NCBI GenBank assembly: GCA_014925825.1
Contig: JACGCK010000009.1
Span: 62,001 to 126,000 of the forward strand
DNA from: Pholiota molesta
Lineage: Eukaryota; Basidiomycota; Agaricomycetes; Agaricales; Strophariaceae
Direction of reading: 5' to 3'
DNA: 64,000 nucleotides
Shown here in pieces: positions 1-11,075 of the stretch (position 1 is its first letter; every line of letters starts with the position of its first letter). Under the pieces are notes generated by a model. That model was not told where the DNA came from. It saw only the letters and a list, made by a program, of their open reading frames with translations, and ran no database searches. The position numbers and the translations under genes are program-made.

Positions 1-2233
1 AAATGCCTTCACTTGGGCTATCCGAAATGTTAACTAGCGAGTTTAAATAAATAAGCATTATTTTGCTCACAAATGAGTATTGTGCCTTTGATGTAGAGGA
101 TAAAAGAATCGGTTTGATTTTCAGGATGGACAAGGAGAAGGTCAGGCGATTGCGCCCATTGACGATCCACAGGCTGCACGAGTGTCTGAATTCATACATG
201 AACTTTTGTCCTTGCTGCAAGAGGCATTTACAGGACTTACGCCTTGAAGGAATTGGTCACCTCTAACCGGAAGAAGTTGAGAAACATCTTGATTGTCAAG
301 ACTGAGTGCCCAACCATTTCCAAGTCCATGTTGACGCTCAAGTGCATAAGCCAACCAAAATGAGTTGCGCCGGGTTTCGTCTTCGATTACCGTTCGAGCA
401 GGAGGCAAAATCGAAGGAGGCCTTTCGGACTTGGCTATTGAATGAAACGGGGGACACATATTCAATCCCAAAGGCACCGCTAGCCTGATGGAATGAGCCG
501 ATGAAAGAAAAATCTACCAGACACATTAGTAAAAAGTAAGCGAGATCCAAAGTCGCTATACACGCACATCAACCCATCTCACATGCAAAATGCGTTTAAT
601 TTAGGCCCAAATCTATGCTGAAAGACTGACTATTTAATCGACTCACCTTCCATGTGACCAATAAAACCATGTTAAAATTATATTAGCTAAACGTGAAAAA
701 GTGTTCAGCAGAAGTACAGGTTTATTAGGTCAGATTGCCGACCTTGTAACACCTGAAAAAGATCCTCTCCCAAGGTGTTAAGGCGCTCTGCGGTTTCCTT
801 TGCCAATTTGGCATGCTGTTCAGCAAACGAATCCGGCCGTTGCTCTTTTATTCGATGTCGTTCCAAGAATATCTCATCTAAAACGATGCATCCGTACACA
901 GAGTAAAATGTCATTTTATAGTGACATACCTGGCGATACTTCATCGAAGTTAGGCAGAGGTGGCGAAGTCACAGCTGCTGTATACAGACTTCCAATGGCA
1001 CAGATTGCATGGAGGACAGGAAGAGACGGGAATTTTGGATGAGTGGAAGGCAGTGAAAGAGAATTCATGAAGGATGGGGTGTGAAATAGGCGATTTGCGT
1101 GAGGATGAAAGACAAAGAATACGTCAACCCTGTATGTATAGATAATTTCAGTAATTAGAACAGAAGGGTAAAATGGATCCACATACAAATGTCGCAATAA
1201 CTCTGGGCTTGGAAGAGAAGGGGGCCAATTAGGCCACATGATATCTGATCCATAGGAGCCCATGTTGTCACTGATTGTCGATAGTGATACATTTGCATGC
1301 TGGGGAGGAGATTGGGAGGGATGGCTTCTGGATGATCCTCTACTCTCAGAGTCATGATTTGGGCCATAGTGTGAGGGGTTATTTGAAGGAGAGTCTGAAC
1401 ATACGGGCCATATGAATGAGAAATCTAAGCTGGTTGTTGTCCAGTATTACATGGAACTGACCATCTGATTGTCCGTTAGTCAGAGTTAGTCCAATTGTCA
1501 AGTGGATGCATGAACTGACCGGAACCTTCCTTTTGCCGAAGAAGCATCTCTAACTCATCTACAAAAAATTGATTGGTTGGTTAAAAAATTTCAGCATGTA
1601 TTAGGTCTAGAAAGGTTGACAAACTGATTCTGTTTTCCAATCGCTCATATTTGTTCTTGGGACCTTCTGTAACGATCGCGTTAACCTCTGCAACTATACG
1701 CATGTTTAGATTCGATAATACCCCCTTTAGATGAAAGTTATACCATCATCAAATGTGCATTCTGGTTTGCTAGGCATGTGCACCCCGGGTGGTGCATGAG
1801 ATACGGCATGCGCATGGGAACGAAGGCATGTAGAACAAGGTCGCTTTGCGTCGCTGGGATCTTAAGTTTAATCGAAAGACTGATGGTTATATGATGAAAT
1901 CTGATACCATTTCTTCCGAGAATAATGAGAGAAGAAAAGCGAAGATAATGCAGTGAAGACTTACCAACTTCCGCCTGCGACACTGCAAAACCAAATCACA
2001 GAAGGTTGTTAGATCATAAAAGTACTGGATTAGCCTGCATGAGAGATTTCAGGACTTACTTGATGGCAAGCCTTACCCATAAAGAGATAATTGAGCAAAT
2101 TTCAATCTGAGGCAGATGGAAATCGAGTGCACACCTGGTTGCGCTTTAGAACATTGGGATGGGTGTTTAGGGTCGCAGCGATGAGAGGATTCGACGACGT
2201 TCGATTCATAGGCTGTTGGGCCACTCGAGGCAT
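1..2233 (-). CDS. Zn2Cys6 fungal-specific transcription factor, 3' end beyond window
   Basis: Putative nuclear zinc-cluster regulator. I chose the ATG at 2231-2233; exon 1 (2135-2233) ends in KRNQ. The zinc cluster is then spread over tiny exons: 2060-2071 (ACHQ), 1965-1982 (CRRRKL), 1908-1912 (AAATG, 5 nt) and 1744-1853, which together give ACHQCRRRKLKCDAKRPCSTC-like order with the sixth Cys after a long loop. A short helical linker follows (KYERLENRIDELE) around 1530-1690. The fungal-specific middle homology region is clear at about 916-1260 (DVFFVFHPHANRLFH), 770-850 (SFAEQHAKLAKETAERLNTL) and 240-440 (ETRRNSFWLAYALER, then DRQWAQSPDLLLVHP after an intron). The last exon in view (1-17) is still coding, so the gene is cut by the window edge. 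The architecture resembles XlnR-type activators, but the target genes cannot be told. Confidence 0.88.
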
Positions 2234-2739
2234 TACAAGATGTTCCGCGTGTATCAAGACAACCGGGATGGATGAGAGCAACTGAAACTAGAACTTCCTG
2301 GGTCCAGCGGAGTCAAGGACAAGGTGGGATCATTTCAGTTCAACTCGGTGCGCGCTTGTTGCACAGATGAAAGGATGACACGTGCGAATCGAATCAGACC
2401 ACAGTAGCGAATAGCACTTAGTCATGGAGGTTTGAATGCCGCGGAAATACTGTCCTTTTGTTCAAAACACTTGATCGAAATGGTAGCATTTGGGTAGCAT
2501 TATCCGCGGACATGCCACCGAGAAAGTCCGCCGCGACAACTCATCCCATATAATCAGCTTAACCGATTGTATTTGAATGCTATTTTGGACAACAGAGCGG
2601 ACGAGAGCATAGCAATATACCTGTACCAAAATCCGAATAAGTAGTAAAATGGAAACACACATGAAATAAAAAATCCGCATAATTGAATAATAACGAAGAA
2701 TGAGAAGGGAGTGAAGACAACCCATAGGTATACATAGCA
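2234..2739. other. Intergenic, upstream of the zinc-cluster gene
   Basis: About 500 bases between the start of the zinc-cluster gene and the stop codon of the next minus-strand gene. It should hold the promoter of the former and the 3' UTR of the latter. I see no convincing coding exon or repeat here. Confidence 0.5.
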
Positions 2740-5700
2740 TCATTGTGGGGTAAAGCTTTTCGTATCTTGCAACGACTGTGTGATATTTGTGAGTGAAACA
2801 GTTGTAACATTGAATAAAATAGCCTGAGATGTAACATCCCAAATCTTCGAGACAATTGCGTTTGGATCCAGGGATTGATCACGAACGATCAGTGGAGACG
2901 TAGCGTTTTGTGTCCAAAGAATGGTTCCACTACTAGAATTGATAGTCCAGTTTCTCAAAACTGCCCCATCTGAAGAACCGAAAAATAGAGAACCTGAGGG
3001 TGATGTAAAAGGTGAAACCGTGGATGCAAGATCGGAGGATTGTATATTTCCAAAGACCGCGACCTCTAGAACTGGTAATGACGACAATGACTGGAAGAGA
3101 GTTGAGGACATGTCTGGAGGAACATGGACCCTGTTCGTGGTATCCAAAACGAACTTGACGAGAGCAGTGGCGACGTTAATGTCTGGGATGGAAGAAAGGT
3201 ACTGTAAAATAACATGATCTGATAGGCCGAGAGTCCCATATTGGCGAGGGTCTGAATGTGAAGCCGTAATAATCGTTGGCATTGCTGTGGTGCTGTGAAT
3301 GGAGCTGAACATTTGGCCATTGTATACTATGGCCCGCGAACCAGCATCTCGAGTAAGCGTGACAGCTTGGCTGTTAACACTTGTCTCTGGATCAAGGAAG
3401 GGAAGTCGCAGACGGAGAATATTCAAAACACCATATATAGGTCGCCCTGGATAACATCCCGAATCAAATTGCGCGGCGGGTCCTGCATTTTGTAGTCCAA
3501 AAACATTGGATTCTACTATATTGATTGCCTGCAATAGGGTATTGTTGAGACCCGGAAAGCACGAAAGGGGAGGCGGGAAGGATGTCAAAGGTGAGGTTTC
3601 ATAGAGATTTCGAATTGACGGCGAGGATGCATTAAAAGCCAACATGATGGCGAAATGCTGATGGCCGTCTTAAAGAGAGCAAGATCACTTGCATGTTGAA
3701 GCAGTACGGATGTCCAATAATTTTTGAGAGCTGTTTGTTGCTGTGTTGCAGAAGCTAGACAGTGTCAGAAGGCGGTTTGAAACCCAGTAGAGAGTAACAC
3801 ACCTTGCGCATAGCTATACATCCTGTCCAAGGCAGCCATCGAAACAGAGTTGACTTGTGCTATTTGAGCATTAGGCGGCTGTCCCAATGAAATAAAAGAA
3901 GCTGAAGGTTCAGTCAAAGTTTGTGAGGCAAAATCATAAGTGAAACCAGACGAGGTTATCTCAAATGTCGACTCCGCCGAAACAGGACCATCAGAACCAG
4001 CGATATTCATCCAAGGAAGTGCTTGCACATTTTTCTGTAGCTGTTGGACGGAATTCAAGTCTTGCGTCTGAATTGCATTCCAGAGTAAGGCAGCTTGAGC
4101 CCACTGTGTGCGGTTTGGATACGTGCGTTGATTAAGATTGCTTCCAACGTTGATCAAGAGCGCTTGATCAGCGCAGTTTCTTGTCGTCGGGCTGCCTTGC
4201 ATTAGCCATATACTGCTGTATGCTGCAGCTGAAGTGATGTTGACATCAAAGGCTTGGTTGACGATTGGCAAGATATTGATGATACTTTGAGCCAAGCCAT
4301 TGCACCCGGAAGACGATGTGCAAACACATGTCGCATCTACAAAACCAATAAGTGGACGTTAATAATTGATTATGATGCCTGAAATACTTGCCAATATTGC
4401 ATAAAGAACCTGTCAAATTGCCCGTGCAATTGAACTGGACTGATTTCTTCCTTCCAACCGTTACACCTATAGCAGCGCCAATTGCTGCCAATACGCCAAT
4501 AACAACAATGACTAATATTACCCGTATCCGGATCTGCCTTTGAGAGATGCCACCCTTAGATTGCTGATAACCAAAGCTTGCTGGTCCCGCTTTATGCAAA
4601 GGGGATAGGTGGGCCGCTTGTAAGAGATGCGAATGTTCCGTTTTTCTCGCTTTTGATTCAGGAGCTTCGTAAATCGAAGAATCGGCGACAGCTGAAAGAT
4701 CATGATAGAAATCCATACTATTGTGGGGATGTTGTCCTCGATCTAAAAGGTCATGAAGAATTCCGGCTCGGTTCACGAGATCAGGCAAAGGTGTGCCTTC
4801 TTCTTCCTTCCGATATGCATGTTCGGCGGCTATAGGAATGTGAGGGATAGCTGGCACAGGAGGCAATGGCTTGACTTTTGTCCAGCTGAAAATACGATAT
4901 GAGAGCTCTGATACTCGAGAAATAAATGACGGGGCGGCGCCTTGAAGTGAATGGAGAGAATCTCGAAGTAGGGGATCTTGTCTAGAGCTCTCTCGCAAGA
5001 AACGTCTCTGCGTGCCTGCGGTAGAGGGCAATGCTGGACTATATGTCGTGTTGTGAGTTTTGTAATCAATTGTCAATTCATCTCCCGTTTCATACATTGT
5101 TGACAACTTTGTTTGATAGCCTTTCGTGATGCTGCCAATGGTGTCTGAGTCCTGTATTGACAAAATTTGGCTGGAATTGGATACGCTGCGTAACGTGGCT
5201 GGTGCGACTCCAACCACAGAGACATCTGCAGCATGTCCAACCAGGGAAAGACTGGCATTCCTAACAATAGAAGAATAACCTTGGGCAGAATGCAAGGTTT
5301 CCGAATCACCGGAGATACGATTGGATGTAGTAGGAGGTTGCGAATAGGCGCTGGGAGGTGGCCTGGACTCTGGAAATTGCTGCTGTGGAGAACGCCTAGC
5401 CGAGTATGGGAGATTAAAGTTGGTAGATCGGTTCATAATCGGAGGATATGTCATCTCCGAAATGCCACTGAAAGCTTCGCTGGCATAGGATGTACGCTTC
5501 AACTTTTTCGAATCCTTATTCTCCTGTAGAAGAGAGGTGATGAAGGATGTTGGGAGCAGTCGGTCTTCTGCTGCATCGACGTCGATACTAGAGGCTCCAT
5601 CATGCCAATCGTGAGGAGAAATGATGTGGGAAGAAGAGGACGGTTGAAAAGGGGGTCTGAGGCCGACTTAATTGATTTGAAGAAGGACCGGGTTTGGTGA

Positions 5701-5973
5701 AAGGACTGGAGGGTTGGGGAGAATTAGGCAAACTTTCCTGAGGCTTAAAGGGGCGAAGGGGGCTGTACGAGGTATAGCAGTATTGAAGCTCCTTATACTT
5801 GAAGATGGAGAGTCGAAGTTCCCTCGCAGAGGAGTAGACGGGATGGAGGAAGGTGGTTCTGGAAATCTGGAAAGTCCAAGGCTGATAGTGCTCTCAGCGA
5901 TTGCTGAAGCATTGGTGTCCACGGATGCAGCAGAGACATGTCGCGGACCGAGTGGTCTTTGCTTCGGCAACAT
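2740..5973 (-). CDS. Conserved fungal single-pass membrane protein, function unknown
   Basis: Not recognised by function. A long Ser/Pro-rich, low-complexity N-terminal part is followed by one strong membrane segment (VILVIVVIGVLAAIGAAIGV, near 4460-4535) and basic residues (GRKK). After it comes a C-terminal domain of about 560 residues with N-glycosylation-like sites (NCTGNLTG, NVTTVSL, NWTINSS) and paired cysteines (CVCTSSSGC), so it looks like a type II or single-pass protein with an outer or lumenal domain. An intron at 4337-4391 has a GC..AG boundary. The start (ATG 5971-5973, MLPKQRPLGP) is tentative: from about 5640 to 5800 the reading passes through three frames. One more frame step near 3658 joins the C-terminal exon, as if one base were missing. 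The C-terminal exon ends at 2740. Confidence 0.7.
4337..4391 (-). other. GC-AG intron in the membrane-protein gene
   Basis: On the minus strand the exon ends ...AATATTG and the intron begins GCAAGT and ends GTAG. Removing these 55 bases joins CNI to DATCVCTSS in frame. No GT donor gives an open reading. Confidence 0.75.
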
Positions 5974-6662
5974 AGCCGCCTCAGAGACTCAAAATGCTTT
6001 TGCGAACTTGGTGGATTGGCGGCAGCCTTCCAAATTGAAAACAGCCTATACACATGCCCAAGTTGTCTCTATGAGCAACAGGAGGGAGTGGTACCCAAGG
6101 CAGCTTATAGAATGGCGATGGCAACAGAAACGGCGGAGATGAGAGAGGCAAGGGAAAGAGAGACAGATCCTGAGAGCAGCGCTATATTTTCTACTTTGGA
6201 TCAATCTTTGTTCCTGATTCAGGTCTCCACTTGGTTGAGTAACTCCGTAACTACATACTATTCGCGCATGGTTTTCCGAGTATGTAGACATGCGAAGCAA
6301 GAGCGACCTATTCATAAGCTAGAATTTGAAGATGCTAACTACATGCCGTCTGCTGAACTTTGAACGGTAACGCAAATATGTTCCCTTTTCAAGGCACCGT
6401 GTTCAAGTACGGAAGACATTACTTCCATAAAAAGTTTGCGAAATGTTTAGGAATCTAATTCAATGATAAAGCCAAACATAAGGACCAGGAAGACAGAGTA
6501 AAAGAGGAAGGCTTATGTATCCAGATCATTAGGGCACGGATACGAAGTCGAGGAAACATAAGTACAGAGTCGTAAAAAGGCTGAGCAGAAACATAAATGG
6601 CGTGATATGATAAAGAGGAGAGATCCAATTCCGAACAGATAAAGGATATAGCTGCTGCGACT
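5974..6662. other. Intergenic, no gene seen
   Basis: About 690 bases between the tentative start of the membrane-protein gene and the stop of the Rac gene, both minus strand. It probably holds the promoter of the first and the 3' UTR of the second. The open frames here lack splice-compatible neighbours and resemble no family I know. Confidence 0.45.
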
Positions 6663-7633
6663 TCATGCAACAATGCAGGACCTTCCCTTGCTCTTCTTCG
6701 TTTGAGGAGGCGGATTCACTTGCAATTTAATAAGTACATCGTTTCCACCAACAATCCCATTAGTACTCACGAACGGCTCGAATCGCTTCATCGAATACAG
6801 TTTTCAGACCTTTCTGAGTGAGGGCAGAACATTCCAGATACTTGACTGCTCTGATATCTTTGCACATGGCAACTCCCTGAGAGTATTGTATGGGTGCCAT
6901 ACGACTATGACATCGATCGTAAATGCATGACTAGACGTACAGAACCTTCGTCACTCACCGATCCCTCAGCTTCTCGATAGTAGCCGGATCTTCGCGCAAG
7001 TCCAGCTTAGTACCGACCAAAACTATGGAAGTCGAGGGCGCATGGTGAGATATTTCTGGATACCACTGGGGGTCATTGTCAGTAGAAGTCATTTCCTATA
7101 CAAGAGTGGGAACACTAACTTTCGTTCTCACATTTTCATAACTCGGAGGGCTCACAAGGGAGAAGCAGATCAAGAAAACATCTGTCTGAGGGTATGATAG
7201 GGGGCGTAGACGATCGTAATCTTCCTGTCCCGCCGTATCCCACAAACCAAGCGAGATGGTTTTGCCATCGACCATTACATTTGCCGAGTAGTTGTCAAAT
7301 ACTATCAAATAATTAGTCTAGACAATATTCGTATGCGAGCATCGGACCAGGAACGGACCAGTTGGTATATACTCTCCCTAACAAAGATAGTCAGATTCAG
7401 AGAACTTTTAAGAACGACGGTGTAACGTACGGGGAATGCATTAGTCGTGTATGATATGAGAAGACACGTCTGGAGGAAAGTCGAGAGTGAATATCGGATA
7501 ATGCATGATATTATGTAGACAGGCGTACCTTCCCAACTGCGCCATCTCCTACCACAACACCTACGAGGCAGATGATCAGCTGAGTACACGAATGAGAATT
7601 GAAGCATAAGGTCAAACATTTGATGGCTTGCAT
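6663..7633 (-). CDS. rac1: Rac-type Rho GTPase
   Basis: Small GTPase of the Rho family that switches actin and polarity effectors and NADPH oxidase at the plasma membrane. Eight exons can be placed: 7618-7633, 7529-7560, 7431-7469, 7359-7377, 7120-7301, 6959-7065, 6771-6904 and 6663-6718. They sum to 585 nt, giving 194 residues, the usual Rac length. Visible motifs: P-loop GDGAVGKT, effector region ending [13 protein letters not shown], switch [36 protein letters not shown], and a C-terminal basic stretch (KKSKGR) with CAAX box CIVA for prenylation. YSANVMVDG and ALTQKGLK favour Rac over Cdc42. The start is fixed by MQAIKCVVVGDG. The first four exons are only 16, 32, 39 and 19 nt. Confidence 0.95.
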
Positions 7634-8320
7634 GGTATCCGAAGGAGGTCGTAAAGTGATGGACGAGTTTGGTATGAAAAAAAGTCGTGTCGTCCAGAGA
7701 ATGATACAAAAGAGAGAAATTCAATTCGAGGAGAAGCAGGCGTGCTGGTGACAAGAAATGATGTTGAAACGGGGACGATCACTGTTTGGCGGGGGCATGT
7801 GGATTCATCACAACAGCTGTACACATCTGTCTGAGATAAGGGAACCACGCCGTCGTACAATCGATCCTTGTAGCTACCATACTTGGCTTTGCTCTGTACT
7901 TTTCGTTTCCACGCGCCAATGTCCGCAAGACAGAACAGACATACATTGTTACATAGATCAATCAATACAATAAATAATGGATAGAGGTAAGAGGTGACTC
8001 AGTAGGACTATGTTCGAGTGGAGTTCACTAACAATCCATATTCAGATATTCCTACAGAGACCGATGCAAAAAAGAAAATGGGGATGGAAGAGGATAAAAT
8101 CGCAAAATGTACAGAGGATTTTAGAAAAGATTTCAAATAAGAACTTTATATCACAATGGGAATGAATCAAAAAGAAAAAGAAAAATGTAAACTTGCAATT
8201 GCGAGAGGATATCAAGAGAAAGCTAGACTTAAACAGAAAAACGTACAATAGAGATAATCATAGCGATATAGGATAGCAGTGGGGAAAGCAAGTTAATGAG
8301 ATAGGTAACAGCGAGGATGT
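7634..8320. other. Intergenic, AT-rich
   Basis: About 690 bases upstream of the Rac gene and downstream of the zinc-finger gene. It is A/T-rich around 8040-8280. I see no conserved coding sequence; it should contain the Rac promoter and 5' leader and the 3' UTR of the next gene. Confidence 0.45.
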
Positions 8321-10195
8321 TTAGATGTCGGTCGTTTCTGGGGACATTCGTCTCTTCTTCAATGGTGGATTGATCTCGATAGCACTACTAGGGTCTGCAT
8401 GAATTGCCGATCTTTTGCCTTCAGATCGTGTTTTCCTGCAGTCAGGAGAAGTCAGTATTTCCTTCAGGTCGATATCCAGCGCTGTATTTAACGTGTCGTC
8501 GGTTGGGTATACAAACGGTTCCAAAAGCCCAATTCCAAGGCCGACAGATGACGTTGAAGATCCACAGCGAAGCACAGGACTATCGGGTTCGGGGCGAGCT
8601 TTGGGTAATTGGACTGGCGAGATGCGGCCGCCTCCAACCCAAGAGTCATATATAGAGAAGGGATCATTGTTCGTAGAAGTCAAGGGTGTCGATGTATGAT
8701 CAAGGGAACTATCAGAAAACCATGTTTCGGAAAGGTCAGAGCGTTGTCTGCTATGCCCTCGGGGTGTTTCCAGAGATTTTCGAAGGGGAGAACTGCCCAG
8801 AGTTTGTTCATTGAGGGCATAAGATTTGGTAGTTCCCAAAGGCGAAGTTATATAACCTTTTAACAACTTGTTGATAGACTTGGAGCCCAGAACCGTTGAT
8901 CGGGCAGGCGTTTCGAACCCACCTATAGAAGGACGGAGAGGTGTTGACAACGATAAAGGGGATGAATGCATGGGTAGCATCGTCAGTGGGCTAGTGTGCG
9001 TAAGATGTACACCCTTGGTGGGACTCGGCAGAGGTCGAGCTACTATGGTTAGTGAGAGGTCCCGTGTGTTAGAATGGAGAGGATGGCTCGGGCTTGGATA
9101 TCGCCATGGCTGGTCGGAAGGGAGCGGGGGAGGGGAATGGCGGAAAGAGGGTGTCTGAAGAGGGTTATATGGTGATTCTGGAATAATTTGCAGTGGAACG
9201 GAAGGAGATGTTCCGATTGCTTCATCCGAATGTCGACCAAGGGCATACGATGGATCAGACGAAATTTCGGCATGAGGAGTAAGGGGAGGACTTCTCGCTC
9301 GGGTGGGGTCTTCACCTTCACTTTCCTCATCGCTTTGTGGAGAGGGACTTTCTACTGGCTGTTGTTTCGATATAGATGCATAGAGTTTCTCTCTCTTTGG
9401 TTCGCGATCTTGTCGACGTGTTGGAACCTCGGTAGACTTCCCCGAGCGAAACCGGGATTTATGAGAGATACTGTCAAGCACAGTCTGAGGAGCGACGATC
9501 ATTGTGACGACGCTATCGTGAGTCTCATCGCGAACCCTGACTGGGGCGTGATGCCTATTTTCCTCTAAGAAGACGTCAACGCCATAAAGAAATGTATGAA
9601 GGAAGTACGTACTTCCTGAGCCACGTCCCCTTGGTCGGTCCGCAGTCCCATCCCGACGATTCGCCATGGCGATTTTGTGCTTTTCAAATACATGTCTCCT
9701 CCACATGCTCTTTGCATTGACGCCAGCATATGTTCTTCTACAAAACGTGCAACGTAATCTGGGCTCTTCGCCTTCGGGCCAGCCTTCACCTCCTCGGTCC
9801 TTGAGATCTTTCTTTCTGGCAGGACACCATCCGCGGGGCGGTTCCAAATGAGGTGGGTACGGAGTTGCGTTTGAATTAGTGCTGGGTTGAGAGATGAAAT
9901 CATGGGCATCGAGGAACCACTCAGGATTTTCGGCCATTAGTGAATAGGTCAGTCCCTCCGGATGAAGATGGGAATTAGGAAAAGAAGCGAAAGGGGGATG
10001 AAGAAAGAGGACATTTGGGTCTGTGACCTGTGGGTCCATCCCCGCCGGAGGCATCGCTAACGAGTCATGAGAGCGCTGAGTTGTTCTGCTGGGGCGAGAT
10101 GAGGAAGACTGTGAAGAGGCCGGGGTGTAAGGAGCTGGTTGAAAGGAGGATGCAGAGGAGGAGAAAAAGGCGAGGGTGGATGTTGTGGCAGGCAT
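8321..10195 (-). CDS. Conserved basidiomycete protein with a C2H2-like zinc finger
   Basis: Function unknown. The ATG at 10193-10195 (MPATTSTLAFF) starts a protein of about 600 residues; frames further upstream have no ATG. The only folded-looking part is near the N terminus: a motif WFLDAHDFISQPST, then RGWCPARKK and a finger CTFCRRTY...WRRHVFEKHK, i.e. C-x2-C-x15-H-x4-H, longer than a classical C2H2 finger. The rest is disordered and Ser/Pro-rich, with a basic C terminus (PLKKRRMSPE) that could be a nuclear localisation signal. A 48-nt intron at 9565-9612 is likely; its removal keeps the frame and joins RGSG to KENRHH. A DNA- or RNA-binding nuclear role is inference only. Confidence 0.75.
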   Translation of the reverse strand: MPATTSTLAFFSSSASSFQPAPYTPASSQSSSSRPSRTTQRSHDSLAMPPAGMDPQVTDPNVLFLHPPFASFPNSHLHPEGLTYSLMAENPEWFLDAHDFISQPSTNSNATPYPPHLEPPRGWCPARKKDLKDRGGEGWPEGEEPRLRCTFCRRTYAGVNAKSMWRRHVFEKHKIAMANRRDGTADRPRGRGSGSTYFLHTFLYGVDVFLEENRHHAPVRVRDETHDSVVTMIVAPQTVLDSISHKSRFRSGKSTEVPTRRQDREPKREKLYASISKQQPVESPSPQSDEESEGEDPTRARSPPLTPHAEISSDPSYALGRHSDEAIGTSPSVPLQIIPESPYNPLQTPSFRHSPPPLPSDQPWRYPSPSHPLHSNTRDLSLTIVARPLPSPTKGVHLTHTSPLTMLPMHSSPLSLSTPLRPSIGGFETPARSTVLGSKSINKLLKGYITSPLGTTKSYALNEQTLGSSPLRKSLETPRGHSRQRSDLSETWFSDSSLDHTSTPLTSTNNDPFSIYDSWVGGGRISPVQLPKARPEPDSPVLRCGSSTSSVGLGIGLLEPFVYPTDDTLNTALDIDLKEILTSPDCRKTRSEGKRSAIHADPSSAIEINPPLKKRRMSPETTDI

Positions 10196-10384
10196 GGGTG
10201 CAAGACACAGCACTGGTGCGTTTTGATTTCAATTTGTGTATCCGTTGATGACCTCGAGGCAGCGGAGTTTTCACGATACGCGTTCGTCACGTGTGCGCGT
10301 ACACACACCCATATTATAATTCAATGATTCTTCAACCGAATTCTAAGTACCTCAAGTCATTCTATATACACACCCCACTCTCCC

Positions 10385-11075
10385 TCAGAATAATAACGAG
10401 ATGTACCTGTTTTGGTCACTTTCAAAGCCACCCGTCTTGGAACAATGCGCGCTTACCCAGCGATCATCACCATCCCGCCCAGCGGCGTCACTGGACCTAC
10501 AATCCTTAAGCTACTCCTCATGAGACATATCCCAAACGGGCAGCCAATCGTTACAATGCGTACCGTTCTCGCGCTAAAACCAAGCACCAGATACTGCCCG
10601 AGAAGATCAACCCTCCCCCAATGATGGCTGGACCTGCGAATCGATGTTTTGCGAATCTCGGATTAAGGGATAACAGAAGCATCGCGAGTCCATTATACAC
10701 CTGGACAGATGCTCATCAGTCATCGTGATCAATGGTCAGCATGAGATGTGTATGTGGCGCGTACAGCGTAGCTCGATGCAGTTTCCCATGCGTGAATATT
10801 ATCGGCGGTCATTTCAGGTCGTCGTCGAAGACCATGGGCTTACATATTTCAAGTTCTCAGCAGAAGAAAAGGCTGATGTTGCTTTACAAACCTCCAAATG
10901 CCCCTGTTATCATTCCGACAGAGACTATAGGAAAGGAAGAAAAATCAACTCGCTGCAACAACGATTAGTTGGCATAGACAAACCGAAGGCGGCTCCTGTC
11001 TTCCACAGATATGCCTAGCACACAAAAAATCAGTTCATTATCCCGAGAAATAATTCAGGAAGAATCATCGACCAT
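10385..11075 (-). CDS. DUF423/TMEM256-family small membrane protein
   Basis: Seven short exons, none of which stands out as a long open frame: 11073-11075 (ATG alone), 10984-11014, 10892-10924, 10765-10838, 10555-10700, 10457-10504, 10385-10406. They total 357 nt, giving 118 residues, the family's usual size. The family signature is clear: GMITGAFGAHGL near the N terminus, WETASSYA, YNGLAMLLLS, FAGPAIIGGG, FSGSIWCLVLARER, and VGPVTPLGGMVMIAGY at the C terminus. This predicts about four membrane helices. Molecular function of the family is unknown; human TMEM256 is a small membrane protein. Every junction uses GT..AG. Its start faces that of Spb1 across 267 bases containing CACGTG at 11233-11238. 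Confidence 0.85.

Noticed and set aside
6663..7633. Assignment of the Rho GTPase as Cdc42
   Set aside because: [17 protein letters not shown] and the KKSKGR-CIVA tail fit Rac better.
10725..11018. 97-codon open frame on the plus strand as a gene
   Set aside because: It is antisense to exons of the DUF423/TMEM256 gene, has no family resemblance and no splice partners.
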